DNA of 64,000 nt from an uncultured Oscillospiraceae bacterium (GTDB lineage: Bacteria > Bacillota > Clostridia > Oscillospirales > Ruminococcaceae), in the NCBI GenBank assembly GCA_934466455.1, contig CAKSLF010000003.1, positions 1 through 64,000 on the forward strand, written 5' to 3'. This document shows positions 14,772 through 22,855 of this stretch, piece after piece. The stretch's first letter is position 1; each line of letters opens with the position of its first letter. The notes under the pieces were generated by a model. That model was not told the DNA's origin and did no database searches. It worked only from the letters and a program-made list of their open reading frames with translations. Position numbers and translations under genes: made by a program.

Positions 14772-15170
14772 TCAAACCTTTTTGATAAAGCTTGCGGAGC
14801 ATTTTGGACAGTGGATTTCAACCTTTCCCCGTCCCCTCGGAATACGGATTTTTTGACCGCATTGCGGGCATTTGAAATGCTTATAAGTCTTTAATTCTTC
14901 AAATTTGCACTTTAGATTTCCCCAAAAATTCTTTATTTTCCAAATAAGGCTCATAAATTTACGGTTTTCTGCCTGCCGCTTTGGAATATTGCGGGAAAGG
15001 GTGCGGAAAATATCTATTCCGTAAAGCAAAAGAGAAAGCAGATAAAGCGGTAAAAAGCGGGTGAACACATATACAATCTGGAAAAGCACGGCAAGCACAA
15101 AGATTGCGATGGAAAGTTGGTCGCCGCCGTATCTTCCGTACATAAACTGCCGCAGTTTTTGCAAAAACAT
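14772..15170 (-). CDS. Membrane protein with C-terminal zinc ribbon
   Basis: 132 residues from the ATG at 15170 with GAGGAT upstream. Two adjacent hydrophobic helices (about 19-38 and 43-60, AIFVLAVLFQIVYVFTRFLPLYLLSLLLYG) are followed by a basic linker and a zinc ribbon: FKCPQCGQKIRIPRGRGKVEIHCPKC (CxxC...CxxC). The ribbon resembles MJ0042/zf-ribbon modules seen in small envelope proteins of Clostridia. Function unknown. The short gap to the lipid kinase contains three GTGCTCAA motifs. Confidence 0.7.
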   Translation of the reverse strand: MFLQKLRQFMYGRYGGDQLSIAIFVLAVLFQIVYVFTRFLPLYLLSLLLYGIDIFRTLSRNIPKRQAENRKFMSLIWKIKNFWGNLKCKFEELKTYKHFKCPQCGQKIRIPRGRGKVEIHCPKCSASFIKKV

Positions 15171-15260
15171 CAAAAAATCCTCTTTCAAAAAAATTACTGT
15201 ACCTACGATTTTATCACGGCGGGGCATATTTTTGGTTAACTATTTTTTAATTTTAAGAAA

Positions 15261-15290
15261 AAGGGCACCCTTTTCAAAAAAGGGTGCCTT
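15261..15290 (-). terminator. Rho-independent terminator
   Basis: GGCACCCTTTT/AAAAGGGTGCC stem after the stop of the ATPase gene (minus strand). Confidence 0.85.
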
Positions 15291-15305
15291 CGGCATATGA
15301 AATAT

Positions 15306-16820
15306 TTATTTGAAGAATGTATCAAATATTCCCCGAACAATTTTTTCTCCGGTTTTGCGCCCGATAGTGCTTGCTGCGGAGTTAACGGCTCTTGTAAAAG
15401 CACTTGTGGTTTTCTTTTTTGCGGAGGAAGTTTTCTTTTTGGATTTTGCCTTTTCTTTTTCTTTTTTCTCTTTTTCTTTCGCCTTTGCCTCTTCTTCGGC
15501 GGCTTTTGCGGCTTCCTCTGCCTCTCTTTCACGCTGCTCGGAAATCACCTCATAGGCGGATTCCCGGTCAACGGCTTTTTCGTATTTTCCGAAAAGCGGG
15601 CTGCGCTTTATCGCCGCCTCAATGTCGGAATCGGAAGCGGCGTCCATGGAGCTGCTTGGGGGAAGGATGTTTGCCTTTTCAACAACGGTTGGTATGCCTT
15701 TTGCGTCAAGAACGGAAACAAGGGCTTCGCCGGTTCCAAGCAGGGTAAGTACTTCTTGCGTATCAAATGCAGGGTTGGCACGGAAGGAGTTTGCCGCAGC
15801 CCGAAGGGCTTTTTGGTCGGCAGGGGTGTATGCACGCAAGCCGTGCTGAACACGGTTGCCGATTTGCCCGAGTACGGAATCCGGAATATCGGAGGGGTGC
15901 TGGGTAATAAACCAGACGGAAACGCCTTTTGAACGGATAAGCCGCACAATCCGCTCTATTTCCTCAAGAAGAGCCTTTGGCGCATTGTCAAAAATAAGGT
16001 GCGCCTCGTCAAAGAAGAAAGCAAATTTAGGCTTATCAAGGTCGCCTGCCTCCGGGAACATTTCGTAGATTTCGGAAAGCATCCAAAGTAGGAATGTTCC
16101 GTAAAGAAGAGGATGCTGGAAAAGCTCTTCACATTCAAGAATGTTCATAACGCCTCTTCCGTCATCGTCCCAAGAAACCCAGTCCCGCAAATCCAAGTCC
16201 GGTTCGCCAAAGAAGATGTTTCCGCCCTCGTCCTCAAGCTTTAGGAGGGAACGCTGAATTGCACCGATGCTTTGTGCGGAAACATTTCCGTATGTAAGCT
16301 TATATTCCTTTGCGTTATCGCCCACATATTGCGCCATTGCACGAAGGTCTTTAAGGTCGGTGAGAATAAGCTTTTCATCGTCGGCAATTCGGAATATAAT
16401 ACGCAGAACGCCGCTTTGGGTATCGTTCAAATCAAGAAGCCTTGCAAGAAGCTCCGGTCCCATATCGGTGATTGTTGCACGAACGGGGTGACCTTTTTTG
16501 CCGTAAACATCAAAGAATCTTGCAGGATAGGCGGAATAGCCGTAACCGACGGAATCAAGCCCCATATTGTCTATGCTGCGGCGGATATGCTTTGTTTCCT
16601 TTCCGGGGTTGCACATGCCGCTTACATCGCCTTTTATGTCGCAAAGAAAAACCGGAACGCCCATATCGCTGAAGGATTCTGCAAGAACTTTAAGCGTTAC
16701 GGTTTTTCCGGTTCCCGTTGCACCGGCAATAAGTCCGTGGCGGTTTGCCATGGAAGGTTCGAGATAAACCGCTTTTTCGCCGGTTGCAAGCCAAATCTTG
16801 TGCTGCTCACGAAGATACAT
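15306..16820 (-). CDS. HerA-like ATPase (DUF853/YjgR family)
   Basis: 504 residues, ATG at 16820 with GGAGGG upstream. RecA/FtsK-HerA fold: Walker A GATGTGKT (about residues 33-40), LCDIKGDVSGM, Walker B FAFFFDEAHLIF (about 268-279), a sensor WFITQHPSDIPDSVLGQIGNRVQHGLRAY, and the DUF853 ending with VLTLLGTGEALVSVLD. The region from about 425 to 475 is a long charged, alanine/lysine/glutamate-rich linker, then a short basic helix (NSAASTIGRKTGEKIVRGIFDTFF) as in E. coli YjgR. The family is predicted to be a DNA or protein translocase; its role is not established. Monocistronic. Confidence 0.9.
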   Translation of the reverse strand: MYLREQHKIWLATGEKAVYLEPSMANRHGLIAGATGTGKTVTLKVLAESFSDMGVPVFLCDIKGDVSGMCNPGKETKHIRRSIDNMGLDSVGYGYSAYPARFFDVYGKKGHPVRATITDMGPELLARLLDLNDTQSGVLRIIFRIADDEKLILTDLKDLRAMAQYVGDNAKEYKLTYGNVSAQSIGAIQRSLLKLEDEGGNIFFGEPDLDLRDWVSWDDDGRGVMNILECEELFQHPLLYGTFLLWMLSEIYEMFPEAGDLDKPKFAFFFDEAHLIFDNAPKALLEEIERIVRLIRSKGVSVWFITQHPSDIPDSVLGQIGNRVQHGLRAYTPADQKALRAAANSFRANPAFDTQEVLTLLGTGEALVSVLDAKGIPTVVEKANILPPSSSMDAASDSDIEAAIKRSPLFGKYEKAVDRESAYEVISEQREREAEEAAKAAEEEAKAKEKEKKEKEKAKSKKKTSSAKKKTTSAFTRAVNSAASTIGRKTGEKIVRGIFDTFFK

Positions 16821-16930
16821 AAAAATCCCTCCGAAAAAATATTTTTAACTGATTTATTTTATCACAATAAAGCTGCCCAGTCCACAGTTTTGAATAAAAA
16901 GGGGCTTTTTTGTTCGGCAAAATTTCAAAA

Positions 16931-16952
16931 AATGCTGTCCGCAGCATTTTTT
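16931..16952 (+). terminator. Small hairpin before tRNA-Val
   Basis: AATGCTG/CAGCATT with a 4-nt loop and T-run to about 16960. No plus-strand gene ends here, so it may be a relic or protect the tRNA unit from read-through. Confidence 0.5.
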
Positions 16953-16972
16953 GTTTTTTTACTCCGAAAAAC

Positions 16973-17001
16973 TTGATTTGTCATTTCTTTTTTGGTATAA
17001 T
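16973..17001 (+). promoter_or_regulatory. tRNA-Val promoter
   Basis: TTGATT (16973-16978), 17-nt spacer, TATAAT (16996-17001), start of the tRNA 18 nt later. Confidence 0.8.
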
Positions 17002-17018
17002 ATTAAATACGAAAAAAC

Positions 17019-17095
17019 GGAGGCATAGCTCAGCTGGTTAGAGCGCTTGCTTCACACGCAAGAGGTCTGCGGTTCGAGTCCGCATGTCTCCACCA
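17019..17095 (+). tRNA. tRNA-Val (anticodon CAC)
   Basis: 77 nt including encoded CCA. Acceptor GGAGGCA/TGTCTCC with one G-U pair, D-arm GCTC/GAGC, anticodon stem CTTGC/GCAAG with loop TTCACAC (anticodon CAC), T-arm TGCGG/CCGCA with TTCGAGT loop. Reads GUG codons. Confidence 0.97.
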
Positions 17096-17096
17096 A

Positions 17097-17123
17097 AAAA
17101 GCACCCTGTCGGGTGCTTTTTTT
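17097..17123 (+). terminator. tRNA-Val terminator
   Basis: GCACCC/GGGTGC with A-run before and T7 after, 5 nt past the tRNA; also positioned to stop the minus-strand gene. Confidence 0.9.
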
Positions 17124-17133
17124 ATGCTGCAAT

Positions 17134-18099
17134 TTATTCCTCCGCCGAAAGGCCGTCGTAATATTTTTTTGCGCCTGCGTGCAGGGAACCCACCTTCGTC
17201 GCCTTTGCAATGCCGGTATTTATTTCCGCTCCCTTGCTGTGGGCGGCGGAAAGTTCGTCCAAATTATTAAAAAGCGACGAAATAACGCCGTATACGGAAT
17301 CCGACGAAAGGTCGCTGCGACAAATAAGCATTACATCAATGCAAACGGTGGAAACGGAATTTTCCGTTCCGTAAACCTCGCTTTTTATTACGCCGTCGGT
17401 AAAGAACGGACAGCTTTTGCGCAGCTTTGAACCGCTTCCGCTTGTGGAAACCGGCAAAAAACGAATGGAATGTGTTTCCGCATATATATGGATATTCGAG
17501 CTTGGAAGGGCGGAAACCGCAAAAATCGCATCAACGCCGCCGTTTGCAAGGCTGTCGCTTGCCTCGGAAAAGGTTTGATATTTAACCGTGATAAGGTCGT
17601 AGGTTATGCCGTATGCTTCAAGAATTTGGCGGGCGGCTGCCTCCGTTGCCGTGCCGTATTTTCCGACGGCAACGGTTTTCCCGAGAAGATCGGATACGGT
17701 TTGAATATCCGTTCCGGCGTTTACGATTATCTGTACCGCTTCGCTATAAAGATTTGCGGCGACGGAAAGACCTTTTTGCTTGTCCTCTTCATACATTTCC
17801 TTGCCGTTTTGAGCATAATAGAGAATGTCGCTTTGAACAAAGCCAAAGTCGGCGTCGCCTTTTACAAGCATTTCGATATTTTGAACAGAGCCGGTGGTGG
17901 AAATTACATTGGTGCTGCTGCCAAGGTATTTATCCCAAATTCCCGCCATGCTTATGCCAAGGCTGTTGTATGCCCCGCCGCTTTTTCCGGTGACAAGCAT
18001 ATATTTTCCGCCGGAGAGGGCTTCCTCTTTTTTTGAGCATGAGCACAGCAGTATAATTGCCGCCATGAGCACGGAAATTATTTTAACAAAATTTTTCAT
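17134..18099 (-). CDS. TAXI-family substrate-binding lipoprotein
   Basis: 321 residues, ATG at 18099 with AAAGGTG upstream. The signal peptide ends in a lipobox (LLCSC, Cys at about 20), so it is anchored outside the membrane. The mature protein has the TAXI signature: KYMLVTGKSGGAYNSLGISMAGIW, STTGSVQNIEMLVKGDADFGFVQSDI, VGKYGTATEAAARQILEAYG. Such receptors normally feed a TRAP membrane subunit, but none is present here. The start codon overlaps the stop of the patatin gene (ATGA), an unusual partnership suggesting either an orphan receptor or joint envelope/lipid function. Confidence 0.88.
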   Translation of the reverse strand: MKNFVKIISVLMAAIILLCSCSKKEEALSGGKYMLVTGKSGGAYNSLGISMAGIWDKYLGSSTNVISTTGSVQNIEMLVKGDADFGFVQSDILYYAQNGKEMYEEDKQKGLSVAANLYSEAVQIIVNAGTDIQTVSDLLGKTVAVGKYGTATEAAARQILEAYGITYDLITVKYQTFSEASDSLANGGVDAIFAVSALPSSNIHIYAETHSIRFLPVSTSGSGSKLRKSCPFFTDGVIKSEVYGTENSVSTVCIDVMLICRSDLSSDSVYGVISSLFNNLDELSAAHSKGAEINTGIAKATKVGSLHAGAKKYYDGLSAEE

Positions 18100-19415
18100 G
18101 CGTTTTCACCTTTTTTAAGAAAGCACAGATATATTGCGCCGAAGAATGCTCCCGGAGCAATACGGCAAAGGGCACGCAGCTCCCGGTCTGCGCCGGGTTT
18201 GGCTGCTTTGCCCTCAAGAAGATAGGCGGTATATGCCGCAATGTGCCGTTTATCGGCATCTTTAAGGGCAGCCATGCGGTATGCAAGGGTCTTTGCGTTC
18301 TTAAAGGACTCAAAAACCGTGTTGCGCCCCATTTCCTCTAAGGGAAGATACGCTTTGAGCACCGCTTTTCCAAATTCCTCCGCAGTATAAACGGGGCGGG
18401 GGTCAACGCCGAAAAGCTCGCCGGCAGTTTCCGCACAAAGAAGAGAAAGCTCATATTTCATTCTGCCAAAACGCCGTTCCTGTGCTTCCGCAAAAGCCTT
18501 TACGCCGAGAGTGCGATAAAATTCGTTCCTTTCGCTTACGGAAACGCAGCCGCTGCTTACAAGCGTATTTTCAAGGTATTTTCCAAAAAGAGCACTCATA
18601 CGGGCGGTTTCACCGGAACGGAAGGTATAAAAAGCTCCGTCATATCTGCCAAAGCTGCGCATGGTATCGTTATAACCAAGCACCATGTTTTTTTGTGCCT
18701 GAATCGGGTCAAAGGTCATTGCGGGGCCAAGATAAAAATGCGGCTCGATTATGCGCACCGGGTAGTTTGTTTGGTATTTTGCCTCAAGCCCGGAGGCTTT
18801 AAGCCGGACGCCGATGATCTCTTCTGCGCCCATATCAAGGGCAAGGTTGACCGGGAAGTTGTCGCTGTAACCTCCGTCAACATAGCGAACCCCGGCAATG
18901 TTTTTTGGCTCCATAGACGGAAAAACCGCAGAGGACGCAAGAAGATAATCCTCCATCATTCCAAAAGGAATTTCCGCAAGGGTAAAAGGGCGGCTTTTAA
19001 GCGACGGATATTCCGAGGTCATAATTCCAAGCTCAACGCCGCCTTCCCGAATTTCTTTTTCGGAGAAGAATTTATTAAGAAGCCCGCCGAGGGGGAACGG
19101 ATCCATTTTTACATTTACTGCGTCGTTTGCAAGGTCGCCCATAATGCCTTTAAGCGAGGCGGCAATCCCGCTTGTGTCAATAAGCTGAGAAAGCTGGGTT
19201 GGGGTTTTTGTAACTATATCCTCGGTGGTTATGCTGCTCCACATTTCAAGTCCGCCGTCGTAATTTCCGCTTGCAAGCAGTGCTGCGTTAAGTGCGCCGA
19301 CCGAAGAACCGGTGGTTATCTGATAGTCGATGCCAAGCTCCCGTATTGCGGTCCAAAAACCCATTTGGTATGACCCCTTTGCGCCGCCGCCGGCAAGAAC
19401 AATAGCTCTTTTCAT
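18096..19415 (-). CDS. Patatin-like phospholipase
   Basis: 439 residues, ATG at 19415 with GGAGGTAC upstream. N-terminal patatin domain: oxyanion loop GGGAKGSYQMG (residues 8-18), nucleophile elbow TGSSVGALNAA (Ser about 39), and catalytic Asp in RYVDGGYSDNFPVNLA. The C-terminal 180 residues are helical and extend beyond the domain, as in several clostridial members. It should hydrolyse an acyl ester of membrane phospholipid from the cytoplasmic side. Its stop overlaps the start of the TAXI lipoprotein gene. Confidence 0.9.
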   Translation of the reverse strand: MKRAIVLAGGGAKGSYQMGFWTAIRELGIDYQITTGSSVGALNAALLASGNYDGGLEMWSSITTEDIVTKTPTQLSQLIDTSGIAASLKGIMGDLANDAVNVKMDPFPLGGLLNKFFSEKEIREGGVELGIMTSEYPSLKSRPFTLAEIPFGMMEDYLLASSAVFPSMEPKNIAGVRYVDGGYSDNFPVNLALDMGAEEIIGVRLKASGLEAKYQTNYPVRIIEPHFYLGPAMTFDPIQAQKNMVLGYNDTMRSFGRYDGAFYTFRSGETARMSALFGKYLENTLVSSGCVSVSERNEFYRTLGVKAFAEAQERRFGRMKYELSLLCAETAGELFGVDPRPVYTAEEFGKAVLKAYLPLEEMGRNTVFESFKNAKTLAYRMAALKDADKRHIAAYTAYLLEGKAAKPGADRELRALCRIAPGAFFGAIYLCFLKKGENA

Positions 19416-19743
19416 TATGGCAGTACCTCCGTTTCGATTATTATATTATGCTGCTATAATAATATAATTCCGCAAATTTTTCAATACGGCGGCGGCAAAA
19501 TACCGCAAAATGCACCGAAAAACGCCAAAAATATATATAAGTATAATACTCAAGATTATATAAAATACTTCTGTTTTTCGACATAAATCGCATAAATAAG
19601 CCGATTTTTGTCCTGCGATTGCGAATATCGAAAAAGTCCGGCGCAGCGAGCTGCAATAGGACGGCAAAAAATACAGATTGTTAAAATCGGTTGGTTCCGC
19701 CGCTGCGGCTGACCCTGTTTTTAGATTTCGGGGGACAAAAAAG
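19416..19743. other. Intergenic region before the right-hand repeat patch
   Basis: No gene seen. It contains an AT-rich inverted repeat ATTATTATA/TATAATAAT (about 19438-19467), which probably overlaps the minus-strand promoter of the patatin gene, and an unremarkable AT-rich stretch to the hairpin module at 19744. Confidence 0.4.
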
Positions 19744-19780
19744 ACCATCAACTTTTCGCACTGTGCGAAAAGTTGATGGT
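19744..19780 (-). terminator. Perfect hairpin terminator module
   Basis: 17-bp perfect arms (19744-19760 and 19764-19780, ACCATCAACTTTTCGCA and its complement) with a 3-nt loop; on the minus strand a T6 run follows. It is 43 nt past the stop of the minus-strand gene at 19823. The sequence CTCGGTATTCGGTTGTT abuts it and recurs at 20504-20520; an imperfect copy of hairpin plus flank is at 285-338. Confidence 0.85.
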
Positions 19781-19822
19781 TTGATTCTCGGTATTCGGTT
19801 GTTCGGTAAAAGATGTGAGATG

Positions 19823-20041
19823 CTACTTTTTCGGTTTAACGAAAAACGAAGAGATAAACAATAAAGCCATAACAATGACATAGCAACCATAGAATACACG
19901 CTTTATCTCCGCATCAATTCTTACACTGCCGATGTAAAAAACACTTCCAAGTGTAGGGCAAGAGACAGCGCAGTAAACAAAAATGACGGCTGCTATGAGC
20001 ATCACAATGCTAATTAACCTTAACAATTTCCTTGTGTCCAT
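19823..20041 (-). CDS. Small two-helix membrane protein
   Basis: 72 residues, ATG at 20041 with GAGGTAGC upstream. Two hydrophobic helices (about 9-27, and 46-66) separated by a polar loop with a CPTLG segment, and a basic end (FFVKPKK). No family recognised. It is the downstream gene of a two-gene minus-strand unit; the 37-nt module (20062-20098) separates it from the upstream gene, and the perfect hairpin follows it. Confidence 0.6.
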   Translation of the reverse strand: MDTRKLLRLISIVMLIAAVIFVYCAVSCPTLGSVFYIGSVRIDAEIKRVFYGCYVIVMALLFISSFFVKPKK

Positions 20042-20061
20042 AAAGCTACCTCACAAACCGC

Positions 20062-20098
20062 TTAGTTCCTAAAGGGATTTTATCAGTTCGACAAACTG
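20062..20098 (-). repeat. 37-nt stop-codon-proximal module, copy 2
   Basis: 36/37 identical to 541-577 and again placed just (7 nt) past the stop codon of a short minus-strand gene. The two preceding genes are unrelated (acetyltransferase versus two-helix membrane protein), so the module is a conserved end, not part of a gene family. Confidence 0.75.
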
Positions 20099-20105
20099 GA
20101 ACTGT

Positions 20106-20324
20106 TTACGGTTTCTTCTTTACAACGAAACCAATAACGAGCAAAATAATTGCAGGAATTACCAAAAACAAAGCATTTACTAACACCCACAAATAAAAAG
20201 GCGCAGAGTTTAGCGATGTTGAGTATTGAGTATAATCAACGATGCTCTTAATAACAAATACAATCAACAGAATGAGACTCACAATGTTGCATATCATAGG
20301 TACTTTCTGTTTCATTCTAAACAC
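20106..20324 (-). CDS. Small two-helix membrane protein
   Basis: 72 residues, ATG at 20324 with GAGGTG upstream; an internal ATG at 20312 would also serve. Two hydrophobic helices (about 12-26 and 43-67) with a short tyrosine-containing extracytoplasmic loop, ending in VVKKKP. No family recognised. It has the same size and topology as the next gene but little sequence likeness. Its promoter is the extended -10 box in the repeat 20331-20504. Confidence 0.6.
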   Translation of the reverse strand: MFRMKQKVPMICNIVSLILLIVFVIKSIVDYTQYSTSLNSAPFYLWVLVNALFLVIPAIILLVIGFVVKKKP

Positions 20325-20330
20325 CTCAAT

Positions 20331-20504
20331 AAATCCCGATTTATTGCTCGATTTTCGTATTCAAATTATACCATAAAACTTGTGAACAATTCTACCGCAG
20401 CTTTGGAATATATGAGAAAAGTCCGAACAGTTTTCTGCTCGGGCTTTTTTTAACTCTAAATCGGGATTTGTGTCTTAATTCAGCTTTCTTTCGCGGCTTT
20501 GATT
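20331..20504 (-). repeat. Promoter/terminator repeat, copy 2 (plus ligase-gene fragment)
   Basis: Direct repeat of 20974-21146 at an offset of about 642 nt with very few mismatches. The right part (20478-20503) matches the last codons and stop of the acyl-CoA ligase gene, so this copy was made by duplicating the junction between that gene and the repeat. It carries the TGGTATAAT extended -10 (minus strand) driving 20324-20106. Confidence 0.85.
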
Positions 20505-20554
20505 CTCGGTATTCGGTTGTTGTGCTATGTTAGACAATTCAAATTTGTTTTACT

Positions 20555-20950
20555 CTACTGATGTTTCATAATCAAACCATTTGCTTTCAACCTAACCAAA
20601 TAAATATATGATAGAGCTACTCCAAACAACCCGAATAATGCATCTACAATATCAGGTGTATTAAGAATCGGGAGAATGACTTCATAAGAAATATTTATCA
20701 CGGCAACCAACAGCCCGGCGATTTTTATTATTTTCATCTCTCCCCCAAATACTAATACTGTAAACCCAAAGGTTAGCATTACCATTAACGATAGTGAGAA
20801 ATTAGTAATATGAAAAAGAATAAAATTGGGTAATAAGAGTATATTCGGATAAATTGCACTTATCCATCGACACATTAGGAGCAGAAAGCATACAACAAAA
20901 ATGCATAAGTAGATAATTAAATACTTTTTCTTTACTTCATATTTAGCCAT
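20555..20950 (-). CDS. Four-helix membrane protein, unknown
   Basis: 131 residues, ATG at 20950; GGAGCG lies about 15 nt upstream, a loose spacing. Four hydrophobic helices (about 10-28, 35-56, 58-80, 98-120). The segment PDIVDALFGLFGVALSYIYL recalls the last helix of VanZ-like proteins (D-x-x-D/N-x-x-x-N-x-x-G), but the match is weak. It lies exactly between the two copies of the 173-nt direct repeat, so it looks like a recently inserted or duplicated unit. AT-rich compared with the chromosomal genes around it. Confidence 0.6.
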   Translation of the reverse strand: MAKYEVKKKYLIIYLCIFVVCFLLLMCRWISAIYPNILLLPNFILFHITNFSLSLMVMLTFGFTVLVFGGEMKIIKIAGLLVAVINISYEVILPILNTPDIVDALFGLFGVALSYIYLVRLKANGLIMKHQ

Positions 20951-20973
20951 AAAACTACATCACGCTCCTTTAT

Positions 20974-21146
20974 AAATCCCGCTTTGTTGCTCAATTTTCA
21001 TATTCAAATTATACCATAAAACTTGTGAACAATTCTACCGCAGCTTTGGAATATATGAGAAAAGTCCGAACAGTTTTCTGCTCGGGCTTTTTTAACTCTA
21101 AATCGGGATTTGTGTCTTAATTCAGCTTTCCTTTGCGGCTTTGATT
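20974..21146 (-). repeat. Promoter/terminator repeat, copy 3
   Basis: Begins inside the 3' end of the acyl-CoA ligase gene (stop at 21122-21124) and runs to the Shine-Dalgarno region of 20950. Contains the hairpin AGCCCGA...TTCGGACTT, which would terminate the ligase transcript, and the TGGTATAAT extended -10. Third relative at 1034-1154. Confidence 0.85.
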
Positions 21147-22843
21147 TTTGCCAGCTCCTCTTCTTCAAGAACGCGATAGGCAACCTTTCCCACAAGGGTT
21201 TTGGGAAGCTGTTCGCGGAACTCAATATCGTAGGGCATGGCGTATTTCGCAATATTCTTGCGGCAGTACGCCATAAGAATGTCTTTGTTCGCCTGAGTCG
21301 GTTCTACGCCGGGTTTGAGCATTACAAACGCCTTTACCTTTTGGATTTTGAGGGGATCCGGAACGCCGATAACGCAGCTCATCTGCACAAGCTCGTGGGC
21401 GTCAAGAATATTTTCAAGCTGAGAGGGATAGACGTTGTAGCCGCTGGTGACAATCATTCTCTTAAGTCTTTGGCGGAAGTAGATAAAGCCCTCTGCGTCC
21501 ATTGTTCCAAGGTCGCCGGTATGTACCCAGGTGCGGCCGTCCGGGTGGACCTGAAGGGTTTGGGCGTTTTCCTCCGGGTGGTTAAGGTAACCGATCATAA
21601 CGGTAGGACCGGAAATGCAAATTTCGCCTTCTTCGCCGTAAGGGACCTCCTCCTGGGTGCCGGGCTTTACGATGCAGTAGTAGGTATCCGGGAAGGGTTG
21701 ACCTATGCTGCCTTCTTTATATACATGAGTTGGGGTAAGGCAGCTTGCCGTAACGCATTCGGTAGTGCCGTAGCCCTCACGAACCTGAATACTGGCGTTG
21801 TGATCATAAAGGAATTTGTCAAAGCGTTTTTTAAGCTCCACGGAGAGGGAATCTCCGCCGCTGAAAACTCCTTTAAGGCACGAAAGGTCAACGCCGTCCA
21901 TAACGGACTGGCGGAGGAGTGCCTCGTAGAGGGTGGGAACGCCGGCAATAAAGTTGCACTTGTATTTTTTAATGAGCTTTGCATAGCTTTCGGCAGTAAA
22001 ACGAGGAACAAGAATACATTTGCCGCCGTTCATAAGCATGGAATGAATGGAAACGCCAAGCCCAAAGCCATGGAACATCGGCATAACGGCAAGCATGGAA
22101 TCTCCGGGGCGGAACATGGGATTTGTTGCGATTATCTGTGCGCCAAGGGCGTTAAAATTGTAGTTGGAAAGCAAAATCCCTTTAGTTGTACCGGTGGTAC
22201 CGCCGCTGTAAAGAATAACGGCGGGGTCGTGGGGTGCTCTTGCGGCACGGTACTTCCAATGATAACGGCGACCCTGTTCCATAAAATATTTCCAAGGGGT
22301 AACAGGGGCGTCCTTCGGAATTTTTGCGATTTTTCTGCCCTCGGTAAGCATATATCCGGCACGGATGGGCTTTGAAAGCTCGTCTTTTATGCTTGCGAGG
22401 ATGATATTTGAAACATTTACATTGTCGCGGATAGCCTCAAATTTGTGATAGAACTGGTCAAGAGTTATTGCTGCGATGCTTTCGGATTCGTTAAGGTAAA
22501 ATTCGATTTCTTTTTCGCTGGAGAGTGGGTGTACCATATTTGCGATTGCGCCAACAAGGTTTACCGCATAGAACATAATCACTGTTTGGGGGCAGTTTGG
22601 CATACATATTGTGATCTTATCGCCAACACGGATTCCGATAGCCTTAAGCGCACGGGCACAGATTTCTACATTTTGGGCAAATTCTTTATAAGTGGTCTTT
22701 TTGCCCATAAAAATGTATGCTACATTGTTCGGATATTTTTCAACGATTTTTTCAATAGCTTCCCACATACTGCATTCCTGATATTGCAGATGGAAAGGAA
22801 CATCGCCATAGTTATTAAGCCAGGGAGTTTTTGTTTCCGGCAT
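21122..22843 (-). CDS. AMP-dependent acyl-CoA synthetase/ligase
   Basis: 573 residues, ATG at 22843 with AAGGAGG upstream. ANL superfamily: P-loop YSGGTTGTTKG (about 217-227), GYGTTE (A5), the hinge region YNVYPSQLEN preceded by YFRQRLKRMI (A8), and the catalytic lysine in LPKTLVGKVAYR near the end. The medium/long-chain acyl-CoA ligase class fits best. The E2-like acyltransferase gene ends 12 nt upstream, indicating one operon; an acyl-CoA made here could be the substrate of that protein. The terminal codons are duplicated at 20478-20503. Confidence 0.93.
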   Translation of the reverse strand: MPETKTPWLNNYGDVPFHLQYQECSMWEAIEKIVEKYPNNVAYIFMGKKTTYKEFAQNVEICARALKAIGIRVGDKITICMPNCPQTVIMFYAVNLVGAIANMVHPLSSEKEIEFYLNESESIAAITLDQFYHKFEAIRDNVNVSNIILASIKDELSKPIRAGYMLTEGRKIAKIPKDAPVTPWKYFMEQGRRYHWKYRAARAPHDPAVILYSGGTTGTTKGILLSNYNFNALGAQIIATNPMFRPGDSMLAVMPMFHGFGLGVSIHSMLMNGGKCILVPRFTAESYAKLIKKYKCNFIAGVPTLYEALLRQSVMDGVDLSCLKGVFSGGDSLSVELKKRFDKFLYDHNASIQVREGYGTTECVTASCLTPTHVYKEGSIGQPFPDTYYCIVKPGTQEEVPYGEEGEICISGPTVMIGYLNHPEENAQTLQVHPDGRTWVHTGDLGTMDAEGFIYFRQRLKRMIVTSGYNVYPSQLENILDAHELVQMSCVIGVPDPLKIQKVKAFVMLKPGVEPTQANKDILMAYCRKNIAKYAMPYDIEFREQLPKTLVGKVAYRVLEEEELAKIKAAKES

Positions 22844-22855
22844 TAGTATACCTCC

